From Ochrobactrum sp. CM-21-5 (GTDB lineage: Bacteria; Pseudomonadota; Alphaproteobacteria; Rhizobiales; Rhizobiaceae): a DNA stretch of 53,248 nucleotides. The notes beneath the pieces are model-generated. The model searched no databases. It was not told where the DNA came from and saw only the letters and a list, made by a program, of their open reading frames with translations. Shown piece after piece: positions 1 to 8,394 of the stretch. Made by a program: the position numbers and the translations under genes. Position 1 is the first letter of the stretch. Every line of letters starts with the position of its first letter. Location of the stretch: positions 1-53,248 of the forward strand of contig NZ_JACLZJ010000014.1 in assembly GCF_014253075.1 (NCBI RefSeq), given 5' to 3'.

Positions 1-88
1 CGGCAACCGATGAAATGCTTCGACCACTCGTCGTTAAAATCCGAACGGCTTCGCGTTTGAACTCTTCTGTAAATTCTCGCTGCTTCAA
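1..88 (-). CDS. IS3-family transposase OrfA, N-terminal fragment
   Basis: The 29 visible residues begin LKQREFTEEFKREAVRIL, which is the start of the helix-turn-helix OrfA (Tnp_1-type) of IS3-family elements; the HTH binds the inverted repeats during transposition. The likely start is TTG at 88-86, preceded by an AGGAG ribosome-binding site with 8 bases of spacing. The reading frame continues past the left window edge, so the rest of OrfA and the OrfB DDE domain are not seen. Confidence 0.7.
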   Translation of the reverse strand, partial: MKQREFTEEFKREAVRILTTSGRSISSVA

Positions 89-148
89 CTCTATGTCTCC
101 TGTCAGTCTTATCTAACAGAAGCCCTCCACTTTTGAAGGGGAAGTCCA
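1..148 (-). mobile_element. End of an IS3-family insertion sequence (cut by window edge)
   Basis: Read on the minus strand, a candidate terminus starts 5'-TGGACTTCCCC at 148, giving the TG...CA end typical of IS3-family elements. About 60 bp inside it a transposase OrfA frame begins. The terminal stretch around 123-141 is itself nearly self-complementary. Only this end is visible, so element length, the second inverted repeat and the target duplication cannot be checked. The exact boundary is inferred from the TG rule and could be off by a few bases. Confidence 0.6.
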
Positions 149-154
149 GATCGT

Positions 155-1348
155 TTGGTCGTTGAAGCGGGGCTGCAGAAACAGCTAAAGGATCGCCGGG
201 CAGTCTACCTGGAGCAACAGCTCGAGGCCGTGTTTCGCTCGGCGCTTCCTGGAGCAGAACTGAAGCCGGGCCTCAAGTGGAAGAAGAACGGGCAGCGGTT
301 CGAGAACGACCTGGTCATCCTTTTTGATCACGTGGTGATCATCGCCGAGGCCAAGTCCCACCGCATTACACCCTCAGGGCTCCGCGGGGGCAAAGAACGT
401 GTGAAGCGGCATCTCGACGAGATGGTGCTGGAGCCCTCTGTCCAGTCGTCGAGGCTTGAGGCAATCATACTGGCGGCTCGTGGCGGCGACGCGGAAGCCA
501 TTGCAATTCTGGCCGAAGTCGGCATCGACCCCGGCATGGCAGATCGGGTGGTTCGCCTCTCCGTCACCCTCGACGACTTTTCGGTGCTTAGTGCTTCAGA
601 GTCGGACTTCAAGAAGGTGGGATGGGTCCCCCGGGATCATGCACTCGCGCCGAGCCTTCTGATTTCGGATCTTCGATGCATCGCCGATGTTCTCGACAAT
701 CCACTCCTGCTCTTGCACTACCTGACCGAGCGCGGCCACTTGCAGAAGTCTCTAAACCTGTTTGGAGACGAGCTCGATTTCCTCGGTCTCTACCTAGTCA
801 CGGGATTCAACCTCGCCGCCTTGCACGACAAGTTCTCAGAATTCTCTCCCACCGGCATGTCTGCTCCCATTGATCGTTACTACGAAGGGCGAGCGGCAGG
901 GCTTAATGTGCCCAAACCGAAGATGGAGCTCCGCCCTCTGTGGCGGGACATCATTGACCGACTGGTCCAGGCTAGGCCTCCCGGCTGGACGCTCGTTGGC
1001 ATGCACCTGCTTTCGAGCGCTGATCCGGCCGAGCAGCGGGCAGTTGAGCGGAACCTTCACAAGCTGCGCGCCAATGTGCGGAAGCACTACCGTGACCCGA
1101 AACACATCAGCACCCTCGTCATCCACCCGCCTGAGCCGCGCAAGGGCGCCGTCATGTTCTACGTGTTTCCGGAGCAGTTGCAGGACAGTCAGCGAACCGC
1201 GATGCAGCGGCTTGCGGCAGAGACGGTGGAGACCGAAAAGCTAAGCGCATGTGTGATCTTCTCTCGGTCAACGGAGAAGTGGGGCCAACCGTACGAGACC
1301 GTGTTGCTGCTGGAGCGCAAGGCACCGCTACAAGCGCCACCGGCCTAG
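155..1348 (+). CDS. NERD/PD-(D/E)XK-like nuclease-related protein, probably 5'-truncated
   Basis: The protein is about 397 residues if read from TTG at 155. Residues 46-70 contain ENDLVILFDHVVIIAEAKS: an acidic residue, hydrophobic strands and a final E-x-K, the pattern of nuclease-related (NERD) and restriction-endonuclease-like folds. The rest is not recognised. There is no convincing ribosome-binding site at 155, and the open frame runs back only to about 137, inside the IS3 end. I infer that the insertion removed the original 5' end. The gene lies outside the ICE on the left flank. It may be a remnant of another defence locus, but its substrate is unknown. Confidence 0.5.
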   Translation: MVVEAGLQKQLKDRRAVYLEQQLEAVFRSALPGAELKPGLKWKKNGQRFENDLVILFDHVVIIAEAKSHRITPSGLRGGKERVKRHLDEMVLEPSVQSSRLEAIILAARGGDAEAIAILAEVGIDPGMADRVVRLSVTLDDFSVLSASESDFKKVGWVPRDHALAPSLLISDLRCIADVLDNPLLLLHYLTERGHLQKSLNLFGDELDFLGLYLVTGFNLAALHDKFSEFSPTGMSAPIDRYYEGRAAGLNVPKPKMELRPLWRDIIDRLVQARPPGWTLVGMHLLSSADPAEQRAVERNLHKLRANVRKHYRDPKHISTLVIHPPEPRKGAVMFYVFPEQLQDSQRTAMQRLAAETVETEKLSACVIFSRSTEKWGQPYETVLLLERKAPLQAPPA

Positions 1349-1690
1349 TCGGGAACTCTTCACCGACCTCTCGTCGAGACCCTTCGATGTCCGCTTCGAA
1401 GGCGCAAAGCCGCCGCGCTGCGTGGCTGAAACCGGTTATCACTCGCACGACCCGCATATTATCTACGAATTGTCGGCACAAGAGACACGCCAAGGCCGCT
1501 ACCGCTCCGAAGCTGTGCAAACCTGATTTGAACCTATCGATTCCGGAGGATAGCGTGTCGTGAGGAATCGTAGATTAGGGTGGTCTAGCGTGCTATAGCG
1601 TGGTTGCGGGGGCGTGCAACTACCGATACCGACATTCACTACAAGTCACTGTCTGAAATGGAGCAATCGGCGCTTGGATTGTTTTGAGGC
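1349..1690. other. Non-coding left junction of the ICE
   Basis: I see no convincing gene between the NERD-like gene and the end of the helicase gene. The stretch holds the left candidate attachment repeat (1601-1630). Just before it is a short tandem motif, TAGCGTG, at about 1586-1592 with a second copy at 1596-1602. The small frames here have no recognisable domains. Confidence 0.5.
1601..1630 (+). repeat. attL: Putative attL, left copy of the ICE end repeat
   Basis: TGGTTGCGGGGGC (1601-1613) occurs identically at 41787-41799. Extended to 30 bases, the two copies match at 25 positions. The right copy overlaps the 3' end of the serine recombinase gene and the left copy lies just outside the outermost cargo gene, as expected for att sites. 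The core also resembles the 3' end of some tRNA genes read in reverse, but no tRNA is present. The crossover dinucleotide cannot be identified without the empty target. Confidence 0.55.
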
Positions 1691-4600
1691 CTATTCCTCG
1701 TCGTCCAAATCCGTGAATGACTGGAGCAACATTGCCGTAGTAACCTCGTCTCGTACAACATCCATTTCTGCGGATGCACCCGCCTTGAATGATCCACGCA
1801 ATGAAACATACGCTCCAAAAGTCTCAACCCGCGAGGCGTTTGTTGTCATTTGTCTTAAGGCCGTATGATGACGATCATGATCCCCAGCTCGTACCATCTG
1901 TGGCAACATGTCAACCACGGGAAGTGAAACCCCGCCCTCTTCAGCGGTCTTGTAAGCGGCGATCTGCCCAAGCACGCCACACAGAAAGCCAAGATCAGGG
2001 GCGATGCGTATGGCGAAGCGGCGAGCCCGTTGTGCTGTTGAGGATTGGTTTGCTCGCTGTTTGACCTCTCCTTCGTGCTTCCGAATGAACGCGAGAAGCC
2101 AAGCCTCGATCTCGACCAGCGTGCGTCCTGCGCACCACATTGAAACCAACGTCTTGAGCGCTCCCAATATCCGCTTAGCGGTGGCCTTAGGTTTTGTTGT
2201 ATTCGTGTAGGCGCGGCCGAAAACGGACTCAAGAGCTGTTTCCCTGACGAAGATCGTCAAATCCAAAGGATGTTCGGCCACAATATCCAGCAGCCAGTTG
2301 ATCCAGTCCTCGGTAGCCGTCTTTTCAACTGGCGCATGATCAAACGCCTCGACCAATCTTTCGATCAGTCTTGGCGGAACACCATTGCGGACAGCAATTT
2401 CCCGTTGCCAATCAAGAACGGGCGGATCTTCCAGTTGTTCCTCGGCAGCCCTGAGCGCGGTTCGGCGACGTTCGAGCCATTTGTCCGCCCCCAAAGCATT
2501 AGCTTCCCTACGCCGGAAAAACCCCAGCGAACGGCGAACGATATCGTCGAAGCCGCTCTCTCCTGCTGTGGTGACAGCAGACAAACGCCGGATTATCGAC
2601 TGCACTTTTGGATCAGGGTTAGCGGATACCTCGATCCGATCAAGAAGCAACTCTATCGGATCATAAACCTCCTCACAGGCATCCTGCTCGGAGAAAACGG
2701 TCTTCAGAATTCCTTCGGACGGAAGAGAGAGGCTCCCTCTTTCCACACCGATGGGTTTTGCGGGAACAACGATTGCCAGACCGGTTGCAGCATACGCCGC
2801 GCGTCCAGCCCTCCCGAGCGCATTAAGTATCTCGTGAGGGCGCAAGTCCGTGCGGGGGTTGCCGCTTGGGTCATCAACCGCGCTCCTGTCGGTTCCTGCA
2901 AGAATCACGACATCGCACGGCAGATTCAACCCTTGCGCAATTGTGGATGTCGCGGCAACCACATCAAGGCCCAGATCCTCACTCTCAGAATCCCTGCGAA
3001 CCCGAAAAACGCTTTCCGTCAACCGCCGCTCCAATGGCAGCAGATCACCATGATGCACCGCTGCTCTGCACCCCATGGGATCGAATGTGGCTTCGGCCGC
3101 TCCCACATCCCTGAGAACTGACTTGCGCATTTCCTCCTGCGTCTCATCCAGAGCGATGGTGGCCGGGGCCAGTAGTCCATTGATCTGATCCGCAACGCTC
3201 CCGCATGCTTTAGTATCGTTGCAGAAGACGATCACGCGCTTTCCTACGGCCGCATAGTCGGCCGCGATCCGCGCAGCGACTTCGTTCCTGTTCGATGTCA
3301 ATTTCCCCTTGGCATTTTTCACGAGCGGCGGCCGTTGATCCGTGAGCGCCTGCACGACCAGCTTCTCCGACCTTTTGGGGTGCCATCCAGAAATCAACGA
3401 AAAGAGTCCAAGAGGCTGTGCGGGGACCCGACTCCGCGCGGACTGGGTCTTCGCCTTCGATGCCGCTTGCACAGCCTGAAGCACGTCAGAGCGATCATAG
3501 ATGACGCAAGAGCGAAGTTGCCGTGTTGGCTTCCAAGGATCGTCGAACGCTTCGACCTCCCTTCCCGTCACGGCCCGCAGCCAACGAGCGATTTCGGCGC
3601 CGTTGGCGACCATAGCAGACAGCAGCAGCAGGTCTGCTTCCTTGCGATGGCGGAGAAACGTCAGGAGCGCTAACATCGCATCAATGGCGCGTGCGCTGAT
3701 TTTCGATGACGTAGCCGGATCGTCGGCACTAATGAGATGGAACTCATCGAAGACGAGGAGGCCGACCTTGTCGAAAAGCTCAGGCGCGAAACCAAGGAGG
3801 GCAAGGCAACGCTCGGGTGTCATGACGGAGAATGGTGGCAGCTTGTCCCCAAGCTCTTCGAGCGCAACGTCTTCAACGACGCTGACCGCCTCTAGGCCTC
3901 CGATTTGTGCAGAGAGATCGGTCTCTACCTGATCTACGAGAGCGTGAGTAGGAGCCAGGTAGACGACGCTCTCGCCCGCGCATAGGGTTGCTGCGATTTT
4001 CAGGACGGATAGCGTGGTCTTCCCCGAACCAGTGGGCGATGTCATCACCATGGACCTGCCACGGTTCAGGTATCCCGTCCTGACAGCTTTCAGATGATTG
4101 ATCCATAGAAATGGGCGCGATTGCGTCTGAGACAGGAGCCAGTCGGCCCATGCCTTAGCTTGCGCTCCAGATGGTGTTGGGAGTCGAACCAGCATCGCGG
4201 CCTGCATTCCATCAACAAGCCGACTCAACAGTGTGGCCAGATGATGTGGACCGGCAAACTGGTGGTGCACGGTTCCTTCCAGCGCTACGTTGATCTCCAC
4301 CGCTGAGGCCTCCGACAAGCGGATAACACGCTTGAGCCTTGAGCGGATATCAGGGTCGGACACAGCGCTCCCGCGCGCCTCCTGTCCAAGTCCCTGAACC
4401 ACGTAGGCACATTCCCTTAGAAGAAGGTCAGTGGCTACTTCTCGGCTATCTCCCGTCGCGATGGAGTCTTCGCCGAGGTCACGCTCTATCAGCGTCGTGA
4501 GATTGCCAGTTGCCAATTCCCGAAGGCTCAGGATCAGAGACCGTCTAACCGCCCGCCGTTCGCCCCTGGCCCGGAGCTGCCCCGCCACTTCCGCTGCGTC

Positions 4601-4981
4601 CGCCGCCCGATCAGCAATCAGGAACAGTAGCGTTGCGGAGATTGATGATCCAATAGCATCACTCGAAATAACGGTTGGACGATCCAATGCAGTTTCACGA
4701 ACGCGGCTCAAGATCTGATGAGCACTAGCTGCGACGAAAGCTGCGGCACGCGTCTGCTCCGGTCGAAGATTGAGTGCAACATAGGCTTCAAAAGTCGAAG
4801 CAAGACGCCTTACCCGGTCGATCACTCCGCTTGCAGGCTCAGATTCACCTTCACGGGACAGAAGGCGAACTGTCGCCAACTCAATGTGAGCCGCCGTCAA
4901 CAACTCATCCAGCGTTTCAGGATCGAGACCCGGTAGATCAGGAGCCTCTCGTAGAAGAGCGCGAGAACTTGGATCAAACAC
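1691..4981 (-). CDS. Large SF2 helicase of a Hachiman-like defence operon (HamB-like)
   Basis: A superfamily 2 helicase of 1096 residues with an N-terminal region of about 300 residues and no recognised domain. Motif I is TSPTGSGKTT (about 314-323), Ia is LAPTHAL, II is the unusual VFDEFH (about 412), III is SAM, V is VVAATSTIAQGLNLP, and VI is ALGRAGR (about 720), in the Ski2/HamB style. I chose GTG at 4981, preceded by AGGAG with 7 bases of spacing and overlapping the upstream stop; an ATG further upstream at 5104 would lie deep inside the neighbouring gene. The overlap implies translational coupling with the nuclease-like gene. By analogy with Hachiman it would sense or unwind aberrant phage or damaged DNA. 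That role is inference. Confidence 0.75.
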   Translation of the reverse strand: MFDPSSRALLREAPDLPGLDPETLDELLTAAHIELATVRLLSREGESEPASGVIDRVRRLASTFEAYVALNLRPEQTRAAAFVAASAHQILSRVRETALDRPTVISSDAIGSSISATLLFLIADRAADAAEVAGQLRARGERRAVRRSLILSLRELATGNLTTLIERDLGEDSIATGDSREVATDLLLRECAYVVQGLGQEARGSAVSDPDIRSRLKRVIRLSEASAVEINVALEGTVHHQFAGPHHLATLLSRLVDGMQAAMLVRLPTPSGAQAKAWADWLLSQTQSRPFLWINHLKAVRTGYLNRGRSMVMTSPTGSGKTTLSVLKIAATLCAGESVVYLAPTHALVDQVETDLSAQIGGLEAVSVVEDVALEELGDKLPPFSVMTPERCLALLGFAPELFDKVGLLVFDEFHLISADDPATSSKISARAIDAMLALLTFLRHRKEADLLLLSAMVANGAEIARWLRAVTGREVEAFDDPWKPTRQLRSCVIYDRSDVLQAVQAASKAKTQSARSRVPAQPLGLFSLISGWHPKRSEKLVVQALTDQRPPLVKNAKGKLTSNRNEVAARIAADYAAVGKRVIVFCNDTKACGSVADQINGLLAPATIALDETQEEMRKSVLRDVGAAEATFDPMGCRAAVHHGDLLPLERRLTESVFRVRRDSESEDLGLDVVAATSTIAQGLNLPCDVVILAGTDRSAVDDPSGNPRTDLRPHEILNALGRAGRAAYAATGLAIVVPAKPIGVERGSLSLPSEGILKTVFSEQDACEEVYDPIELLLDRIEVSANPDPKVQSIIRRLSAVTTAGESGFDDIVRRSLGFFRRREANALGADKWLERRRTALRAAEEQLEDPPVLDWQREIAVRNGVPPRLIERLVEAFDHAPVEKTATEDWINWLLDIVAEHPLDLTIFVRETALESVFGRAYTNTTKPKATAKRILGALKTLVSMWCAGRTLVEIEAWLLAFIRKHEGEVKQRANQSSTAQRARRFAIRIAPDLGFLCGVLGQIAAYKTAEEGGVSLPVVDMLPQMVRAGDHDRHHTALRQMTTNASRVETFGAYVSLRGSFKAGASAEMDVVRDEVTTAMLLQSFTDLDDEE

Positions 4982-5828
4982 CGGCGATCTCCTGGATTTT
5001 AGCCGCCACCTCGCCGGCGAGAAGAGCCAACCCTTTGCGCACGTCCTCGAAAGCCAGCACTCCGGCCGTGCGACTTTCGAGCTCACCACCAGCGACCGCT
5101 TCAAACCCAGCTATGATATGCAGAAAATTTCCGGCCTTGCGCTGATCTTCGCCGGTGGCCACGGCAACTCTGAACTCGCGAGCACCTTCCCAAAACATTT
5201 CGTCGACCGCTGCCTCAGCATCGATGTCAGGGACACTCTTCAGCAAGGTTACGAGGTCGGCGAGGATTTCATCATCGCGATCACCGCACAGAATAGTTCC
5301 GATCTCAGGCCATACGCTGGAGCTTATAAGGCTGCGCGGCGATTTCGAAGCCTTGTCCTCACAAAGCACAATGCGCTTGATCTCGCGCCCACCATCTTCC
5401 AGTTCGATTATAAAGCCGTCGAATCCCTTGTCTGCCTGTCGGACATGAGGCGATGTCATATAGCCGTTCGGAAGAGCTAGCCGCGCCGCAACCCAGGAGA
5501 TATGCTGGAATAACAGTCCGTCCCGGTGAATAACGGACGTCCTTATCCGCTTTCTTGCCGCCTCCTTCTGTTCGTCGGTTCCCGACCGGAAAAGCTCAAC
5601 GTCTTCAGCACGCGGAGCCGTCAGCTTCCTCACGACATTCTGAGCGACCCTGCCTTTTGAAACGCGCCGTCGCGGTTCCAAAGCATTGATCACTCGCTGA
5701 GCGTTTTCCTCCTGTCGCAAATAGAGATAGGCGATAATTTCGATCAGCTTGGCACGATTTTTTTTGCCAATTATCCATTCCGAAAAATTACATTCTGTAG
5801 TTGGAGAAGGATTTATAGACAGTGGCAT
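4974..5828 (-). CDS. PD-(D/E)XK-like protein, HamA/DUF1837-like partner of the helicase
   Basis: A 284-residue protein with a nuclease-like core: KGFDGFII (Asp137), then LCEDKAS (Glu157 and Lys159), i.e. D...E-x-K on adjacent strands. The upstream HRDGLLFQHISWVAARLA helix and size fit the DUF1837/HamA type, but I am not certain of the family. It sits 40 bp downstream of the OLD-type gene and overlaps the helicase start by 8 bp, so the three genes look like one operon. In Hachiman the HamA subunit is an effector nuclease controlled by the helicase; an equivalent role here is inferred. Alternative: another PD-(D/E)XK effector of a helicase-nuclease defence pair. Confidence 0.55.
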   Translation of the reverse strand: MPLSINPSPTTECNFSEWIIGKKNRAKLIEIIAYLYLRQEENAQRVINALEPRRRVSKGRVAQNVVRKLTAPRAEDVELFRSGTDEQKEAARKRIRTSVIHRDGLLFQHISWVAARLALPNGYMTSPHVRQADKGFDGFIIELEDGGREIKRIVLCEDKASKSPRSLISSSVWPEIGTILCGDRDDEILADLVTLLKSVPDIDAEAAVDEMFWEGAREFRVAVATGEDQRKAGNFLHIIAGFEAVAGGELESRTAGVLAFEDVRKGLALLAGEVAAKIQEIAGV

Positions 5829-5868
5829 ATGGTTTTCGCCCGAGGCAACCCGTCGCTAGCTAGAATGA

Positions 5869-7752
5869 TTACGCAGCACCCGCGACCATCATTTGTGAAA
5901 TCGTAGCAAGCCAACCTCTGATCTCATTCTGAGGGTCTGCTACGGCGAGCCTATCGACGGTCATCCGAGATATCGCCGTGTTGTTGAGATAGCGCTTCGC
6001 TGCGCTCTCCTTCTTCCGACGCTTCTCCTCGTCAAGGTTGCCCCAAGGGTCAGCACCATTAACCGCGTGGACCGCCCGCGCCACAATTTGGGGGACATCA
6101 TCGAAATCGCCAAAGGGCACCCCAAAGGCGATGTTTATTTGGTTCAGGGCGTAGGCTTCACAAATAGCCTCATGGTGTAGATAACTCTCCAACTCACGTT
6201 TTTGGGTTGCCACAGCACGGCATCCGGCACGGGCGTTAATCGCATTCATATGATCCATATACTTTGGTTGACCTGGCGGTGGATTGTCACGATCACAAAT
6301 GTGAAACTCTGGTCTGTTGAACGGAGCCAGCCGTGACGCCCATAAAGCTAAATTACTGCCCCCGAGGGGCACGAAGATGAGTTCACCATCTAATTCGAGC
6401 TGTTCGAGGTCGGGCACATCTTCGCCTGCGGCGATGAGTACCCGCGACACACCTTTGAGAAATGAAATATCATGCGGACCTTCGACACCGATGAAGATCT
6501 TCACATTGTGGTCAGGAAGCACTCCAAGCGATTTTGCAATCTCAGCCGAGGTCGCTTCGCTACCTTCGCTGATCAAACGAATTCCATCTTCTCCCCGCTG
6601 GATGAAGCGAAGATCAGTCTCGTCCAGATAACGAGCCAACATGGGAGTATGCGTGGTGACTATGACTTGCTTGCCGTCCCCATCTGAGAGTTCTCGAAGA
6701 GCGTTCAATAACAGGCGTTGGTTTCTAGGATGCTGGCTGGTTTCGGGTTCCTCGATGGCATAGATCACCGAGGATGAGCTTTTTTCCGCTGCGGACTTCT
6801 CAGCTTTCGCACGAAAAAAATTGAGAAGGACGAGGCGCTTCACGCCGCTCCCACGTTTATTGAGAGGAATACCCTCATCACCTGTAATACTCGTAGAAAA
6901 CAACGTATCCCATTTTTTAGTCGCTATGACTGGGTTTAGGGTTTCAGCAACGGATGCATCCATTTCCCGCAATTTATCTACAGTCGCAGCAGCAATTTTT
7001 TTCACCTCATTTTCAACATAATCTCGAACTTCTTGCAACTTCGGTTCGACGGCCTTGATCGCCTCTCTGATTGCGGCCTTCAGAGGGTCTTGAGCTTCCG
7101 CATCCTGATCCGTACTAGCTCGGTCTGACTTAAATAGCGCAAATGTCGGCAGGTATTTCTGTAACTCGGCCCAGACCTGTTTGCTTCCCTCTGCATCTAG
7201 CGACACCGCGGCCGTTGCTAGTTTGAGGTCGCCACAGCTCTGCCAGATCGCCGCTCGCACGAGAGCGTTCGCCCTCTTGTCCACGCCATCCAAATTTACA
7301 CCTTGATCGGCCGCCCGCTTGGCAAGTTCGGCCTTTTTGAGAGTGAGAAGGTCGCTATACCCCGCTGCCGTCGGATGGTCCGCTAAGGCTTCAATCGCAG
7401 TAATCTTCGGCGTCCCTAGACTTCCATTGTAGGTCTTCCGAATGACGAGCGTTCCATTCGTACTCAGAAGATACTCACCAGAGAGCGTGGTAGGAAATTC
7501 AGCATCCACTACCAGCTGTTCAGGAAGCTGATCGAATTCGCATGTTATGCGCATCTGTTTCGGATCACCTGCCTTGCAGGCGTCGTCCTTATCAGGCGAA
7601 GCAGTCTCAAAGAAGATCGCCAGCGCGTCCATGAGGGTAGATTTACCTACGTCATTTCTACCAACGAGCGCGGTCAAGTTACCAAAGCGCACCGTGACAG
7701 GTGCTGAGTAACAACGAAAATTCTCAACTGTAAGACCAACTAAACGCATCAT
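5869..7752 (-). CDS. OLD-family ATPase with C-terminal Toprim nuclease domain
   Basis: About 627 residues. The N-terminal ABC-type ATPase has Walker A GRNDVGKST (about 31-39), a signature-like KRGSGVKRL (about 298) and Walker B YAIEEPETS (about 332-339), followed by TTHTP. The C-terminal Toprim domain shows GVEGPHD (about 422) and the acidic CDRDN (about 486), the metal-binding residues of OLD nucleases. Two ATG codons (7752 and 7749) follow a G-rich ribosome-binding site; the longer TTG start at 7803 has none. OLD-type proteins act in phage defence (P2 Old, Gabija GajA, retron and PARIS partners). It is first in the operon with the nuclease-like protein and the helicase. Whether it is an added third subunit is not known. 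Confidence 0.8.
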   Translation of the reverse strand: MMRLVGLTVENFRCYSAPVTVRFGNLTALVGRNDVGKSTLMDALAIFFETASPDKDDACKAGDPKQMRITCEFDQLPEQLVVDAEFPTTLSGEYLLSTNGTLVIRKTYNGSLGTPKITAIEALADHPTAAGYSDLLTLKKAELAKRAADQGVNLDGVDKRANALVRAAIWQSCGDLKLATAAVSLDAEGSKQVWAELQKYLPTFALFKSDRASTDQDAEAQDPLKAAIREAIKAVEPKLQEVRDYVENEVKKIAAATVDKLREMDASVAETLNPVIATKKWDTLFSTSITGDEGIPLNKRGSGVKRLVLLNFFRAKAEKSAAEKSSSSVIYAIEEPETSQHPRNQRLLLNALRELSDGDGKQVIVTTHTPMLARYLDETDLRFIQRGEDGIRLISEGSEATSAEIAKSLGVLPDHNVKIFIGVEGPHDISFLKGVSRVLIAAGEDVPDLEQLELDGELIFVPLGGSNLALWASRLAPFNRPEFHICDRDNPPPGQPKYMDHMNAINARAGCRAVATQKRELESYLHHEAICEAYALNQINIAFGVPFGDFDDVPQIVARAVHAVNGADPWGNLDEEKRRKKESAAKRYLNNTAISRMTVDRLAVADPQNEIRGWLATISQMMVAGAA

Positions 7753-7854
7753 CTGCCCCCCGGAAACAACCACGAGTGTCTCTACAACTTCCAGTACGGT
7801 CAATGCTTTTGTGGCGGAACCCCCGATCGCGAAATGCCGAATACGACGGGCAGC

Positions 7855-7968
7855 TCAGCCATTGCCCGACATGAGCGAGATCAGGTCGGAAAGCTGCTGG
7901 CTTTGCGTAGCGAGAAGCTGGTTGCCGACCTGGGTCGCTTGCAGCGCGCCGGTGTCATTCTGGTTCTG
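7855..7968 (-). pseudogene. Fossil of the trbJ 3' end (second trb copy)
   Basis: Translated on the minus strand this gives TGALQATQVGNQLLATQSQQ followed by LSDLISLMSGNG and a stop, nearly the same as TGALQATQAGNQLLALQSQQ in intact TrbJ (12860-13627). There is no start and no upstream half. The fossil stops right after GNG, where the intact protein continues for dozens of residues, so it comes from a different trbJ allele rather than a recent duplication of the neighbour. Confidence 0.8.
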
Positions 7969-7984
7969 GACAACCAAGGTCGAC

Positions 7985-8062
7985 TCACACCGGCAGATGA
8001 CCTGGGATACACAGTTGCCAGCGCCCGACCTCGACAAAGAGCGGAGCGCGCTTCGCGGCCCG
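7985..8062 (-). pseudogene. Fossil of the trbD 3' end (second trb copy)
   Basis: The minus strand encodes RAAKRAPLFVEVGRWQLCIP then GHLPV and a TGA stop. Intact TrbD (16091-16372) ends WAAKRDPQFVEVGRRHLRIP then GHLAV. The native stop is preserved but everything upstream of the last 25 or so codons is gone. It lies between the trbC-like and trbJ-like scraps, in trb operon order. Confidence 0.8.
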
Positions 8063-8074
8063 ACCGCCAGGAAA

Positions 8075-8101
8075 TCTTGGCAACTGGCCCCTCGATCAAC
8101 T
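8075..8101 (-). pseudogene. Fossil scrap of trbC (second trb copy)
   Basis: A short minus-strand stretch reads LIEGPVAKIS, matching SIEGPVAKIV in intact TrbC (16372-16785) at both protein and base level. On its own it would be too short to trust. Its place directly upstream of the trbD and trbJ scraps, in the operon's own order, makes common origin likely. Confidence 0.6.
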
Positions 8102-8155
8102 TAACTGTTTGCTGGCCCGGCACACCGAGCAAACGTCATCATCACATATCATTAC

Positions 8156-8392
8156 TTAAGCTGTCTTGGCGTGCTGTTGGACACGCCGAGCCTTGGCGAA
8201 ACCGCGATCCGTGGCGATGAACCGCTCCAGCATGGGCACGATGAGCTTGACGGGATCGGCGACGGGCTGGCCGGTTTCACGGGCCAGCACCTCGGCGTAG
8301 GCGGTCAGATCGCGGTGAAGCGGCGCGGGCAGCTCCAGCGTGACCTTCACCGGCTTGTCGTCGGGCAGCGGGCCGAGTTTCAGCTTGGTCAT
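8156..8392 (-). CDS. DUF2274 protein, last gene of the trb operon
   Basis: A 78-residue protein starting MTKLKLGPLPDDKPVKVTLE, a DUF2274 protein of the kind that commonly follows trbI in rhizobial and sphingomonad trb operons. It has a ribbon-helix-helix-like look (a strand followed by LHRDLTAYAEVLARE), but no function is established. The ATG at 8392 lies just after the trbI stop, indicating coupling. Downstream begins the trb fossil, so the operon ends here. Confidence 0.8.
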   Translation of the reverse strand: MTKLKLGPLPDDKPVKVTLELPAPLHRDLTAYAEVLARETGQPVADPVKLIVPMLERFIATDRGFAKARRVQQHAKTA

Positions 8393-8394
8393 GG

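Noticed and set aside
1601..1613. Possible tRNA gene, since the core resembles the 3' end of a tRNA read in reverse
   Set aside because: No anticodon or D arms can be folded around either copy; treated as att repeat only.
2270..3121. 283-codon plus-strand frame inside the helicase gene
   Set aside because: Antisense to helicase motifs IV-VI; no independent support.
4982..5104. Longer helicase start at 5104
   Set aside because: It would overlap the nuclease-like gene by 131 bp, while GTG at 4981 has a good AGGAG site and an 8-bp overlap.
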